Part shown: piece after piece, positions 1-7,314 of the stretch
How the letters are laid out: each line of letters starts with the position of its first letter
Position numbering within the stretch: the first letter of the stretch is position 1
Assembly: GCA_964643325.1 (NCBI GenBank)
Contig: CAZXSE010000007.1
Coordinates: 3,947 to 67,946 of the forward strand
Reading direction: 5' to 3'
Source of the DNA: Fredricksoniimonas sp964643325
GTDB lineage: Bacteria > Omnitrophota > Gorgyraeia > Zapsychrales > Fredricksoniimonadaceae
DNA length: 64,000 nt
The notes under the pieces: model-generated
What the model was told of the DNA's origin: nothing
What the model saw: the letters and a program-made list of their open reading frames with translations, nothing else
Database searches by the model: none
Translations under genes and position numbers: made by a program

Positions 1-496
1 CGATGGTCTCATCCGTGAATATGACCTGGCCATGCTTAAGCTCAACAAGGTCAGCCATGATCACAGGAGCAGGCCCGGCAGGCGCTGCCTGTGGCGCGGC
101 TGCGGTGGTGGAAGGCGCGGGGATCAGTTCCAAGAGGTTGATCTTCCCGCCAGATAAAAGCCGCGCATCGATCCTCAATCCGTCGATCAGCAAGGATTCA
201 ACACGATATATCTTCTTAAGAAGCGCCAAGAAACTGGCATCAACGGCGACCTTATCGACGGCAATCAGAGGGGTTTTATCGGAAGCCAGGATCCGCAGGC
301 CATTCACATCAAGGCTCAACATGAAAGGATTGACATGCACCGCCCGGACCTGCACGGAGTGCTTGAGGACCTTCGAGCCCTGGCTTTCAATGCCCCACTT
401 CAATGCCAAAGGAACAATGACAAAACCAATGACCAAAAGGATCCCAAGCCCCCACGCAACGATCTTGATCGTGATGTTAAAGCGTTTATTCAACAT
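1..496 (-). CDS. DUF748/AsmA-like envelope protein, N-terminal part (3' end off window)
   Basis: The reading frame starts at the ATG at 496-494 and runs off the left edge (165 residues visible). It begins MLNKRFNITIKIV, with one hydrophobic segment at about residues 8-32, then a predicted periplasmic part with the pattern 'VRAVHVNPFMLSLDVNGLRI' at about 50-69 and a Pro/Ala-rich stretch at about 126-144. The order of inner-membrane anchor, 'hvnPF.lsl...gl.i' strand motif and long periplasmic beta region is that of DUF748/AsmA-like proteins, which are linked to outer-membrane lipid or envelope homeostasis. Most of the protein is missing, so the assignment rests on the N-terminus. It lies 38 bp downstream of the EF-hand gene in the same direction and may be co-transcribed with it. 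Confidence 0.6.
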   Translation of the reverse strand, partial: MLNKRFNITIKIVAWGLGILLVIGFVIVPLALKWGIESQGSKVLKHSVQVRAVHVNPFMLSLDVNGLRILASDKTPLIAVDKVAVDASFLALLKKIYRVESLLIDGLRIDARLLSGGKINLLELIPAPSTTAAAPQAAPAGPAPVIMADLVELKHGQVIFTDETI

Positions 497-534
497 CAGC
501 CCGGCCTTTTCATTAACAGACACAGGGACAGCCC

Positions 535-1044
535 TTATTCGGCCGTTGCCGCTGAAGTTGCTTCAGCCTGGACCGACTTCCCGCCCTTGCGCTGCGCCGC
601 TCTCTGTTTTCTCAATGCCTCACGCTCGGCCTTCTGCTTGGCGATCCATGCAGCGTTCTCGGCCTTGTTGCTTTCCATCAACGCTTCCCATTCGGCCTTA
701 TTGGATTTCTTCAGGGCTTCCAACTCCGCCTTGCCGACCTCCTTCTCTGCATCAGAGAGGACTCCATCATTATTGGTATCACACTTCTGCTTTAAGGCCT
801 TCGCTTCCTGATGATTTTGCGTGCGCAACTGCTTGCGCTCAGCAACATTCTCCTTACGCATTTCCTTCATCTCGGCGCGTACCTGCTCACGCGTCTCTTT
901 CCGCTCGGCGCGGACCTGTTGCGCATTCATCCGACGCTGCTGAACGCGCGTTTTCTGCGTTGTTGCCGCATTCTCGGCAGCAAAGACCGGCGCTCCTGTC
1001 ATCATAAAAATGCCCGCGATCAACATGATGCATGCTTTTTTCAT
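535..1044 (-). CDS. secreted charged helical protein with one EF-hand loop
   Basis: The 169-residue product has a clear signal peptide (MKKACIMLIAGIFMMTGAPVFA, cleavage expected near AENA). The rest is almost wholly Arg/Lys/Glu/Gln/Ala and should form long helices or a coiled coil. At about residues 88-100 it carries a canonical EF-hand calcium loop, 'DTNNDGVLSDAE' (D-x-N-x-D-G-x5-E). Single EF-hands inside helical secreted proteins occur in calcium-responsive periplasmic proteins; the role here is unknown. An AGGGAGG Shine-Dalgarno precedes the ATG, which supports this start. The gene is divergent from comM and upstream of the DUF748 gene. Confidence 0.7.
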   Translation of the reverse strand: MKKACIMLIAGIFMMTGAPVFAAENAATTQKTRVQQRRMNAQQVRAERKETREQVRAEMKEMRKENVAERKQLRTQNHQEAKALKQKCDTNNDGVLSDAEKEVGKAELEALKKSNKAEWEALMESNKAENAAWIAKQKAEREALRKQRAAQRKGGKSVQAEATSAATAE

Positions 1045-1143
1045 ACAGACCTCCCTGGATAGATGAAGACCTTATTACGAAGAATTGAATTATACCGCTT
1101 GCCGCTGCTTTTGCCCACAGTTTTCTCGGCCCGCACCCGGGAT

Positions 1144-1172
1144 TTGACCGGAAAGAATGACTGTGTTATAAA
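1144..1172 (+). promoter_or_regulatory. sigma70-type promoter for comM/yifB
   Basis: A -35 box TTGACC (1144-1149) and a -10 box TATAAA (1167-1172) are separated by exactly 17 bp. They lie about 57 bp before the comM start and point towards it. Confidence 0.6.
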
Positions 1173-1228
1173 AGATATTACCTTATCCTTCCGCACTCCT
1201 GTTTGCTACCCAACAACAGGAGTTGCTC

Positions 1229-2770
1229 ATGCTTGCCAGATCATTCACCTTCGGGCTCAACGGACTGAGCGCCTACCCCATTACCATTGAAGTGGACGTT
1301 AGCCAGGGCCTGCCATCGTTGACCATCGTCGGCCTGCCGGACAATGCCATTCGTGAGAGCAAAGAGCGCGTCCGCTCCGCGATCAGGAACTCCGGCTACA
1401 CATTCCCATCCGCGCGCATCATCATTAATCTCGCTCCGGCCGACACGCCCAAAGAAGGCCCCTGCTTTGACCTTCCCATCGCCCTGGGCCTTCTGGCCGC
1501 GACCGAACAACTGCCTGTAACACTCCTGGCCCGTTTCGCCTCTTTGGGAGAACTTTCACTGACCGGAGAAATAAAAACAGTTGCCGGTGTCTTACCCGCA
1601 TCGATCGCTTCGGCGCAGAACACGGACGGCAACGGCGGCGGATTGATCGTACCGCGCGCCAACGCCGAAGAAGCTGCCCTCGCGCACAATGCCCGTATAT
1701 TCCCTTTCACCACATTGATCGAAGCCGCCCGATTCATCCAGGAACCTGAAAAGACCAATGCATTCCTCGCCGCTGCGCAAGGGCCGGGCCAAGATGCCGC
1801 TACCTGCGGCGAGCTTGATCTAGGCGATGTCAAAGGACAGACCATTGCCAAACGCGGACTTGAAGTGGCGTCAGCCGGCGGGCATAACGCGCTTTTGCTG
1901 GGGCCTCCGGGCAGCGGCAAGACCATGCTGGCCCGGCGCCTGCAGACCATCCTGCCACCATTGACCCGCGACGAGGCGCTCGAGATCACCAAGATCCATT
2001 CGATCGCCGGCATCAACAGCTCCGGGACCACGCTGACCTGCACCCGGCCGTTCCGCTCGCCGCATCACACGGCATCGACCGTTTCTCTCGTCGGAGGCGG
2101 CTCCGACCCAAAGCCGGGAGAGGTGACCCTCGCGCATCACGGCATCTTGTTCCTGGACGAATTACCCGAATTCAGCCGCAGCGCCCTCGAGGCCCTGCGC
2201 CAGCCACTGGAAGACCGCTTCGTTACCATTGCTCGCGCCACCAGGACCCTGCGCTTCCCCGCGAAATTCACCCTGCTGGCGGCCATGAACCCCTGCCCGT
2301 GCGGGCATCTCGGCGACAGGCAAAGAGCCTGCCGCTGTTCCAGCACGCAGATCCAGCGGTATCAGATGAAAATATCCGGGCCGCTCCTGGACCGGATCGA
2401 TATCCACCTGGATGTCCCTGCGTTAAGGACCGAAGACCTGCTCGGTGCTCCATCGGGAGAATCTTCCGCGACGATCCGCGCGCGTGTCGTTGCCGCACGA
2501 GAGCGCCAGCTGGCGCGCTTCCATGCGGAGAATATTTATGCCAACGCGCAAATGTCCCACCGGCATATCAGGAAATTCTGTGCCCTGGACAAGGCCTCGC
2601 AAAAACTTCTCAAAGAAGCTGTGGATAATCTCGGACTTTCCGCGCGCGCCCACGACAAGATCTTGCGCCTGGCGCGCACGATCGCCGACCTGGCTGAACA
2701 AGAGGACATCTCCCCCGCGCATCTGGCTGAGGCTATCGGGTACAGGACGTTGGACAGGAATATTAAATAA
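1229..2770 (+). CDS. comM: YifB/ComM family Mg-chelatase-like AAA+ ATPase
   Basis: The 513-residue protein has an N-terminal ChlI-like domain (about 20-140), an AAA+ domain with Walker A 'GPPGSGKT' at about 225 and Walker B 'ILFLDELPEF', a four-Cys segment (NPCPCGH...ACRC, about 350) and a C-terminal Mg_chelatase_C helical domain. ComM/YifB homologues are hexameric helicases that promote branch migration during integration of transformed DNA. The ATG at 1229 is chosen because AGGAG (1218-1222) lies 6 bp upstream; an in-frame TTG at 1223 would overlap that site. Length is normal for the family. Two ORF6N genes follow in the same direction after 13 bp. Confidence 0.92.
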   Translation: MLARSFTFGLNGLSAYPITIEVDVSQGLPSLTIVGLPDNAIRESKERVRSAIRNSGYTFPSARIIINLAPADTPKEGPCFDLPIALGLLAATEQLPVTLLARFASLGELSLTGEIKTVAGVLPASIASAQNTDGNGGGLIVPRANAEEAALAHNARIFPFTTLIEAARFIQEPEKTNAFLAAAQGPGQDAATCGELDLGDVKGQTIAKRGLEVASAGGHNALLLGPPGSGKTMLARRLQTILPPLTRDEALEITKIHSIAGINSSGTTLTCTRPFRSPHHTASTVSLVGGGSDPKPGEVTLAHHGILFLDELPEFSRSALEALRQPLEDRFVTIARATRTLRFPAKFTLLAAMNPCPCGHLGDRQRACRCSSTQIQRYQMKISGPLLDRIDIHLDVPALRTEDLLGAPSGESSATIRARVVAARERQLARFHAENIYANAQMSHRHIRKFCALDKASQKLLKEAVDNLGLSARAHDKILRLARTIADLAEQEDISPAHLAEAIGYRTLDRNIK

Positions 2771-2783
2771 AGAAAGGAACATC

Positions 2784-3386
2784 ATGAAAGAAAAACAACG
2801 TTCCGTCACTATTCTTGGAACAAGGATCGAACAAAAAATATTTTTTATCCGCGGTAAGAAAATAATGATCGACAAGGATCTCGCTGAGCTTTACGAAGTC
2901 CCAACAAAACGGCTGAATGAACAAGTTAAGCGTAATTTACAGCGCTTTCCTGATGATTTCATGTTCCAGCTTTCACGCCGGGAACTCAATGAGGTGGTCG
3001 CAAATTGCGACCACCTCAAAGGCATCAAATTCTCTCACACCTTGCCCTACGCTTTCACAGAACATGGAATTCTGATGATCTCCAGCGTCTTGAACAGCAA
3101 CAAAGCCATCGCAGTCAATATCCAGATCATGCGGACATTCACAAAACTGCGGGAACTGATGATCGCGCACAAGGACCTCAACGACCGGATCAATGCGCTA
3201 GAGGGCAAATACGACCGTCAGTTCAAGGTCGTATTCGATACGATCAGAAAGCTTCTCATGCCGCCTCCGGCGGCAAAGAAGCTCCCGATCGAATTCCATG
3301 TGCGTTCTACAGAAGAAACAACACTGCCTGACCAGAATTTACGATCCCAAGCGAGCAAGCAAAAAGGAAGGTCCCTCGAACGCTGA
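2784..3386 (+). CDS. ORF6N domain protein (copy 1)
   Basis: The 200-residue protein has an ORF6N domain at about 10-105 (IEQKIFFIRGKKIMIDKDLAELYEV...RFPDDFMFQLS...LPYAFTEHG), then a helical segment 'QIMRTFTKLRELMIAHKDLNDRINALE' likely to be a coiled coil. ORF6N is a DNA-binding module of phage antirepressor/KilA-N type proteins; chromosomal copies are common and mostly uncharacterised. The ATG at 2784 follows AGAAAGG. It is paired with a second ORF6N gene whose C-terminal half is identical at DNA level while the N-terminal half has diverged. Confidence 0.85.
   Translation: MKEKQRSVTILGTRIEQKIFFIRGKKIMIDKDLAELYEVPTKRLNEQVKRNLQRFPDDFMFQLSRRELNEVVANCDHLKGIKFSHTLPYAFTEHGILMISSVLNSNKAIAVNIQIMRTFTKLRELMIAHKDLNDRINALEGKYDRQFKVVFDTIRKLLMPPPAAKKLPIEFHVRSTEETTLPDQNLRSQASKQKGRSLER
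3113..3251. repeat. 139-bp exact direct repeat (copy 1; copy 2 at 3747-3885)
   Basis: Positions 3113-3251 and 3747-3885 match base for base, offset 634. Flanking identity then falls to scattered matches. The repeat covers the coiled-coil-coding segment of both ORF6N genes. Perfect identity next to diverged N-terminal halves suggests recent gene conversion or a partial duplication. Confidence 0.9.
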
Positions 3387-3417
3387 ACAGAACAGTTCTA
3401 TAAAAGAAAGGCTCATC

Positions 3418-3990
3418 ATGCAACCCAAAAAATGCGTAGCCGCTATTATTACAGAAAGAATCGAACAAAAAATATTCCTGATCCGCGACAAGAAAGTTAT
3501 GCTCGACAGCGACCTAGCAGAACTTTACAAGGTAGAAACAAAACAACTCAAAAGAGCCGTCAGAAGGCATTTATCCCGATTCCCTGATGACTTTATGTTC
3601 ACGCTTTCATCCCGGGAATTCCGTCTTCTAAGGTGCCAAAATGGCACCTTAAAGAAAGGCGCTCACTCAAAATACCTTCCCTATGTCTTCACTGAACAGG
3701 GCGTGGCCATGCTCTCGAGCATTTTAAACAGCGAGCGCGCCATTGAAGTCAATATCCAGATCATGCGGACATTCACAAAACTGCGGGAACTGATGATCGC
3801 GCACAAGGACCTCAACGACCGGATCAATGCGCTAGAGGGCAAATACGACCGTCAGTTCAAGGTCGTATTCGATACGATCAGAAAGTTTCTCATGCCGCCT
3901 CCGGCGACAAAGAAGCTTCCGATCGGATTCCATGTGCGTTACAACGAGGAAGGATCAAAACAGCGTGTAAATGAACGGCGCCACCGCTGA
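3418..3990 (+). CDS. ORF6N domain protein (copy 2)
   Basis: This 190-residue paralogue of the preceding gene has an ORF6N domain at about 10-110 (IEQKIFLIRDKKVMLDSDLAELYKV...RFPDDFMFTLS...LPYVFTEQGVAML) followed by the same coiled-coil segment. The N-terminal domains are diverged and so may bind different sites, while the shared coiled coil could allow the two proteins to pair (inference). The ATG at 3418 follows AAAGAAAGG; the frame is open further upstream but without a comparable ribosome site. The 3' end overlaps the convergent DUF5989 gene by 36 bp. Confidence 0.85.
   Translation: MQPKKCVAAIITERIEQKIFLIRDKKVMLDSDLAELYKVETKQLKRAVRRHLSRFPDDFMFTLSSREFRLLRCQNGTLKKGAHSKYLPYVFTEQGVAMLSSILNSERAIEVNIQIMRTFTKLRELMIAHKDLNDRINALEGKYDRQFKVVFDTIRKFLMPPPATKKLPIGFHVRYNEEGSKQRVNERRHR
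3747..3885. repeat. 139-bp exact direct repeat (copy 2)
   Basis: Second copy of the 3113-3251 segment, inside the second ORF6N gene. The first mismatch after it is at 3886 (T against C at 3252). Confidence 0.9.
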
Positions 3991-4113
3991 GCTCTGCGCG
4001 AAAATGATGAGCACGCTCAGCAGAAGAAGGATCATGATGATCGGCGCCAGCCAGAAGCGCTTGCGGGTCTTTAAGAAATCCCATAATTCTTTCACAATGG
4101 ATAATTTTGCCAT
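3955..4113 (-). CDS. DUF5989 family small membrane protein
   Basis: The 52-residue protein starts MAKLSIVKELWDFLKTRKRFW, then a single hydrophobic helix (LAPIIMILLLLSVLIIFAQSSAVAPFIY). Short basic amphipathic N-terminus plus one membrane helix is the DUF5989 pattern. These proteins are typically encoded beside SxtJ-like membrane proteins and a large carbamoyltransferase, exactly as here. The ATG at 4113 follows GAGGG; a longer frame extends upstream but would overlap the SxtJ gene. Its 3' end overlaps the second ORF6N gene on the other strand. Confidence 0.8.
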   Translation of the reverse strand: MAKLSIVKELWDFLKTRKRFWLAPIIMILLLLSVLIIFAQSSAVAPFIYTLF

Positions 4114-4120
4114 AGCACCC

Positions 4121-4519
4121 TCAAAATTGCTGTTGATAGCGTTCTTTGGGAATATCTTCCGCCAACCGCGCATGCCAGTATGTTGCTGCCGTCTTATCCC
4201 ACCGGCGCTCCAGATGATCCTTGCCGATAAGCCTGAATAAAATACCGATCGGCGCAAAAAGGAGAAAGAACACTCCCGCCAGGATCACCGTTGTAATAAT
4301 GCCGCCGATGAAATGCGCGACTTTCATCCATCCGCGATAGCCAGGCTTAAGTGCGTCCGCATCCCATAGTGTCACGCCCGCGAAAACAACCGCGCAAACG
4401 AGCAATGTTACCGGCGCCCAGGAAAGGCCGTGCTTCAATAGCCCGCCGACGCCGAACACGGCCGTGATCAGCCCCAGCCCATAACCAAACACTAAAAGAT
4501 CTTTTCTTATCTTGTCCAT
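4121..4519 (-). CDS. SxtJ family membrane protein
   Basis: The 132-residue protein (MDKIRKDLLVFGYGLGL...) has three to four hydrophobic segments (about 9-28, 35-55, 68-95) and the motif 'FAPIGILFRLIGKDHLERRWDKTAATYW', which is characteristic of SxtJ-like proteins. Named after the saxitoxin cluster member, these accompany NodU/CmcH-type carbamoyltransferases; their biochemical role is unknown. The start at 4519 sits one base after the carbamoyltransferase stop, so translation is probably coupled. Confidence 0.8.
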   Translation of the reverse strand: MDKIRKDLLVFGYGLGLITAVFGVGGLLKHGLSWAPVTLLVCAVVFAGVTLWDADALKPGYRGWMKVAHFIGGIITTVILAGVFFLLFAPIGILFRLIGKDHLERRWDKTAATYWHARLAEDIPKERYQQQF

Positions 4520-4520
4520 T

Positions 4521-6350
4521 TTAATCCAACGCCTGCGAGATCTGGTCTTTCTTATACTTATCCCCATCCGGCTGCTTTTGCTTATCAAGCACGAACCGGT
4601 TCAGCACCAGATAGTCCATGTTGGTGCACATAAAACAGCGGTACGCATCCTCGAGCGTACACACGATCGGCTCACCGCGAATATTGAACGATGTATTGAT
4701 AATGACCGGGCATCCGGTCTTTTGATGGAACGCCTCGATGACCTTAAAATAAAAAGGATTGCGCTCCTCATTCACGGTCTGCACGCGCGCGGAATAATCC
4801 ACATGCGTGATGGCCGGCACCGTCGAGCGCCTTACTTTAAGTTTGGCCAATCCCGTCAAGACCGTCTGCCGCGAAGCGGGATCTATCTGATGTTCTTTCA
4901 CCTGGCCAACCATGAGCATGTAGGGGCTTTCATACGGCAGGTCAACAAAGTCCCCTGCCTTATCCTCGAGCATGCTCGGCGCGAACGGGCGGAACGACTC
5001 GCGGAACTTGATGCGCACATTCATCTGTTCCTGCATTGCCATGGATCGCGCGTCCCCGATGATGCTGCGCGCGCCCAGCGCCCGCGGCCCGAATTCCATG
5101 CGCCCCTGCACGAATCCGATCACCTGTTCGCCGGCGACCAGATCGGCGATACGCGTAAAGATCTTCTCCCCGTCGCACTTTTCATAGGGAACGCCTTTGC
5201 CCCGCAAGAAAGCCTCTACTTCATCATCCCTGTATCCCGGCCCAAGATACGAACCCTTCTGAAGATCATGCACGCCATCCACCACGCGCGGATTACCCAA
5301 ATACTGATACCAAACAAAAAGTGCCGCGCCCAATGCCCCGCCCGCATCACCCGCAGCCGGCTGTATCCAGATCTTCTTGAAAATATTCGCGCGCGCGATC
5401 TTCCCGTTCCCGACGCAATTAAGCGCCACGCCGCCGGCCAGGCACAAATTCTCCTGCCCCGTCACTTCGCGTACATGGCGCGCGGTCTTGAGCATGATCT
5501 CTTCGGTAACTTCCTGGATGGACTTTGCCATGTCCATGTCAAACTGCGACAAGGCCGTTTCAGGCTTGCGCGGCCCACGCCCGAACAAGCGATGAAAGCG
5601 CGCGCTGGTCATCGTTAGCCCGACGGGATAATTGAAATATTTCATGTTCAGCCGGAATGACCCGTCTGGCTTGATATCAACAAGTTCTTTACGGATCACG
5701 TCCGCGTATTTCGCTTCGCCGTAAGGCGCGAGCCCCATCAATTTATACTCGCCGGAATTAACGCGGAACCCGCAATAATAAGTCAATGCGGAATACAACA
5801 GGCCCAGCGAATGCGGAAAACGGATCTCATGCGAAAGCTTCAGCGCATTCCCCTCCCCCGTGCCAAAACTGGTCGTTGCCCATTCCCCGACGCCATCCAT
5901 GGTCAGGATCGCCGCGCTTTTAAAGGGCGAGGGAAAGAATGCTGATGCCGCGTGCGATTCGTGATGCTCTGTAAAAAGAAGTTCTCCTTCAAAGCCTTCC
6001 AGCTTCGTTAAAAGCAGGTCCTTGAGGAATATCTTTTCTTTGAGCCAGACGGGCATGGCCTTGAGGAACGACATCAGTCCCCGCGGGGCGTAATTCAGGT
6101 AGGTCAGCAATAACCGTTCAAGCTTCAGGAACGGCTTGTCATAGAAAGCGACGAATGCAACGTCCTTGAGGGTAATGCCCGCTTCCTGCAAACAATACTG
6201 CACGGCATGCGCCGGGAATCCCGCGTCATGCTTCTTGCGCGTAAAACGTTCTTCCTGAGCCGCGGCAATGATCTCCCCGTCGCGAATGATCGCGGCAGCG
6301 CTGTCATGATAGAACGCGGAAATACCTAGGATATGAAGGGGTTTTGTCAT
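4521..6350 (-). CDS. NodU/CmcH-type carbamoyltransferase
   Basis: The 609-residue enzyme has an N-terminal Carbam_trans_N domain (ISAFYHDSAAAII near residue 11; the metal-site motif HHESHAASAFFPSPF near 130; DGVGEW) and a C-terminal domain with 'RMEFGPRALGARSIIGDAR' and 'NTSFNIRGEPIV'. Such enzymes transfer the carbamoyl group of carbamoyl phosphate, through a carbamoyl-adenylate, to a hydroxyl of a sugar or natural product. The substrate cannot be read from sequence. It is followed directly by the SxtJ and DUF5989 genes, suggesting carbamoylation of a cell-surface or exported glycan. Its ATG shares one base with the stop of the CBS gene. Confidence 0.9.
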   Translation of the reverse strand: MTKPLHILGISAFYHDSAAAIIRDGEIIAAAQEERFTRKKHDAGFPAHAVQYCLQEAGITLKDVAFVAFYDKPFLKLERLLLTYLNYAPRGLMSFLKAMPVWLKEKIFLKDLLLTKLEGFEGELLFTEHHESHAASAFFPSPFKSAAILTMDGVGEWATTSFGTGEGNALKLSHEIRFPHSLGLLYSALTYYCGFRVNSGEYKLMGLAPYGEAKYADVIRKELVDIKPDGSFRLNMKYFNYPVGLTMTSARFHRLFGRGPRKPETALSQFDMDMAKSIQEVTEEIMLKTARHVREVTGQENLCLAGGVALNCVGNGKIARANIFKKIWIQPAAGDAGGALGAALFVWYQYLGNPRVVDGVHDLQKGSYLGPGYRDDEVEAFLRGKGVPYEKCDGEKIFTRIADLVAGEQVIGFVQGRMEFGPRALGARSIIGDARSMAMQEQMNVRIKFRESFRPFAPSMLEDKAGDFVDLPYESPYMLMVGQVKEHQIDPASRQTVLTGLAKLKVRRSTVPAITHVDYSARVQTVNEERNPFYFKVIEAFHQKTGCPVIINTSFNIRGEPIVCTLEDAYRCFMCTNMDYLVLNRFVLDKQKQPDGDKYKKDQISQALD

Positions 6351-6769
6351 CAGGCAAAAGCGATATTGATCACATCATGCCGGCCAATAATGCCGACCAG
6401 TTTGTCGCCGTCATAGACAGGGATCGTCAGCACATCATTATTGTGCATCAAGCCGATGGCTTTCGCCGTGCTGTCGGTATGCTGCATCTTCAAGAACTGA
6501 CGATTAACAAAAGTCCCGACAGGCTGATCCGCGACAACACCAAGCGCCTTCATCTTTTTGGCGCCGGATGAGAGCGCCATATTCATCAGGTCCACAAGAT
6601 CCGCCGTCGTAAAGACGCCCAGCAACGTAGTCGGGTCCTGCGGATCAACGACCAGGATGCCATTGATCCGGTAACGCAGCAAAAGATGCGCCACATTACG
6701 GATCGACACATCCGCCTTCACCTTGATCGGATGGTCGTTCATGATGTCTTTAACAGGAAGTTTCAACAT
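6350..6769 (-). CDS. tandem CBS-domain protein
   Basis: The 139-residue protein consists of two CBS motifs (about 7-65: VKDIMNDHPIKVKADVSIRNVAHLLLRYRINGILVVD; about 78-139: KAIGLMHNNDVLTIPVYDGDKLVGIIGRHDVI). CBS pairs bind adenine nucleotides and act as energy or ligand sensors. The stop overlaps the carbamoyltransferase start by one base (TGATG), so the two are very likely co-translated. The CBS protein may sense adenylate state for the ATP-using carbamoylation (inference). Confidence 0.85.
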   Translation of the reverse strand: MLKLPVKDIMNDHPIKVKADVSIRNVAHLLLRYRINGILVVDPQDPTTLLGVFTTADLVDLMNMALSSGAKKMKALGVVADQPVGTFVNRQFLKMQHTDSTAKAIGLMHNNDVLTIPVYDGDKLVGIIGRHDVINIAFA

Positions 6770-6832
6770 GCGCGCATTACGCCGGAATGATCCTGGCGCC
6801 CCTATATTCTTTTATATCCATCCCCGGCCCTG

Positions 6833-7186
6833 TCAATGTTTGGGCTGACGCAAAAGACAAAAATGGTACAGCTTCAGGCATGTATCCTCGGCGGCAGGAC
6901 TGTCAATGACAAAACCCAATCCCGCACTGTACTCACCTTCATCATTGGCAGGCTCGGCCCATTTGACCTCGCCGGTGAGGCTGATCGATCCTTCAAAAGG
7001 GATCTCCAATACCAGGCGCACCATCTGCCCCTGCTGGAACGCGACGGGCCCGAGAAGGGAACAGCCGTGCTGGTGCATATCAACGATGCGCGTCGTTTCA
7101 TAACGGGCAGGCCCGTCCACAGCGCGGCATTTGGCCGCCATGTTAACGGGAATGCGCTGCCATTCCCTCTGCTCTCTATCGTACAT
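6833..7186 (-). CDS. PilZ domain protein
   Basis: The 117-residue protein has a PilZ-like pattern: basic N-terminus (REQREWQRIPVNM), 'RIVDMHQHGCSLLGP', 'VRLVLEIPFEGSISLTGEVKWAEP' and 'AGLGFVI'. PilZ domains bind cyclic di-GMP through RxxxR and D/NxSxxG motifs. Here the second motif reads D-M-H-Q-H-G, without the usual Ser, so ligand binding is uncertain. With the c-di-GMP riboswitch at 21.2 kb it hints at c-di-GMP signalling in this cell. Confidence 0.75.
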   Translation of the reverse strand: MYDREQREWQRIPVNMAAKCRAVDGPARYETTRIVDMHQHGCSLLGPVAFQQGQMVRLVLEIPFEGSISLTGEVKWAEPANDEGEYSAGLGFVIDSPAAEDTCLKLYHFCLLRQPKH

Positions 7187-7224
7187 ACGCCCCCTTAAGT
7201 CATCCTGATCAGGGCACGGGCAGC

Positions 7225-7265
7225 AAAAAGCCTCCGTGCATAAGCCTTATTAAAGCACGGAGGCT
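7225..7265 (-). terminator. intrinsic terminator of the rrf2-ferredoxin-hcp operon
   Basis: An 11-bp perfect stem (AGCCTCCGTGC at 7229-7239 against its complement at 7255-7265) is followed on the minus strand by a T5 tract (7229-7225). It lies about 50 bp past the hcp stop. Confidence 0.85.
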
Positions 7266-7314
7266 CTTGAGAAACAAGCGTAAAGGTGCGCAAACAACGC
7301 GCGCCTGCTCTGGC

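Noticed and set aside
3..1007. Plus-strand 334-residue frame at the left edge
   Set aside because: Antisense to the EF-hand and DUF748 genes, both of which have a signal peptide or membrane anchor and family motifs.
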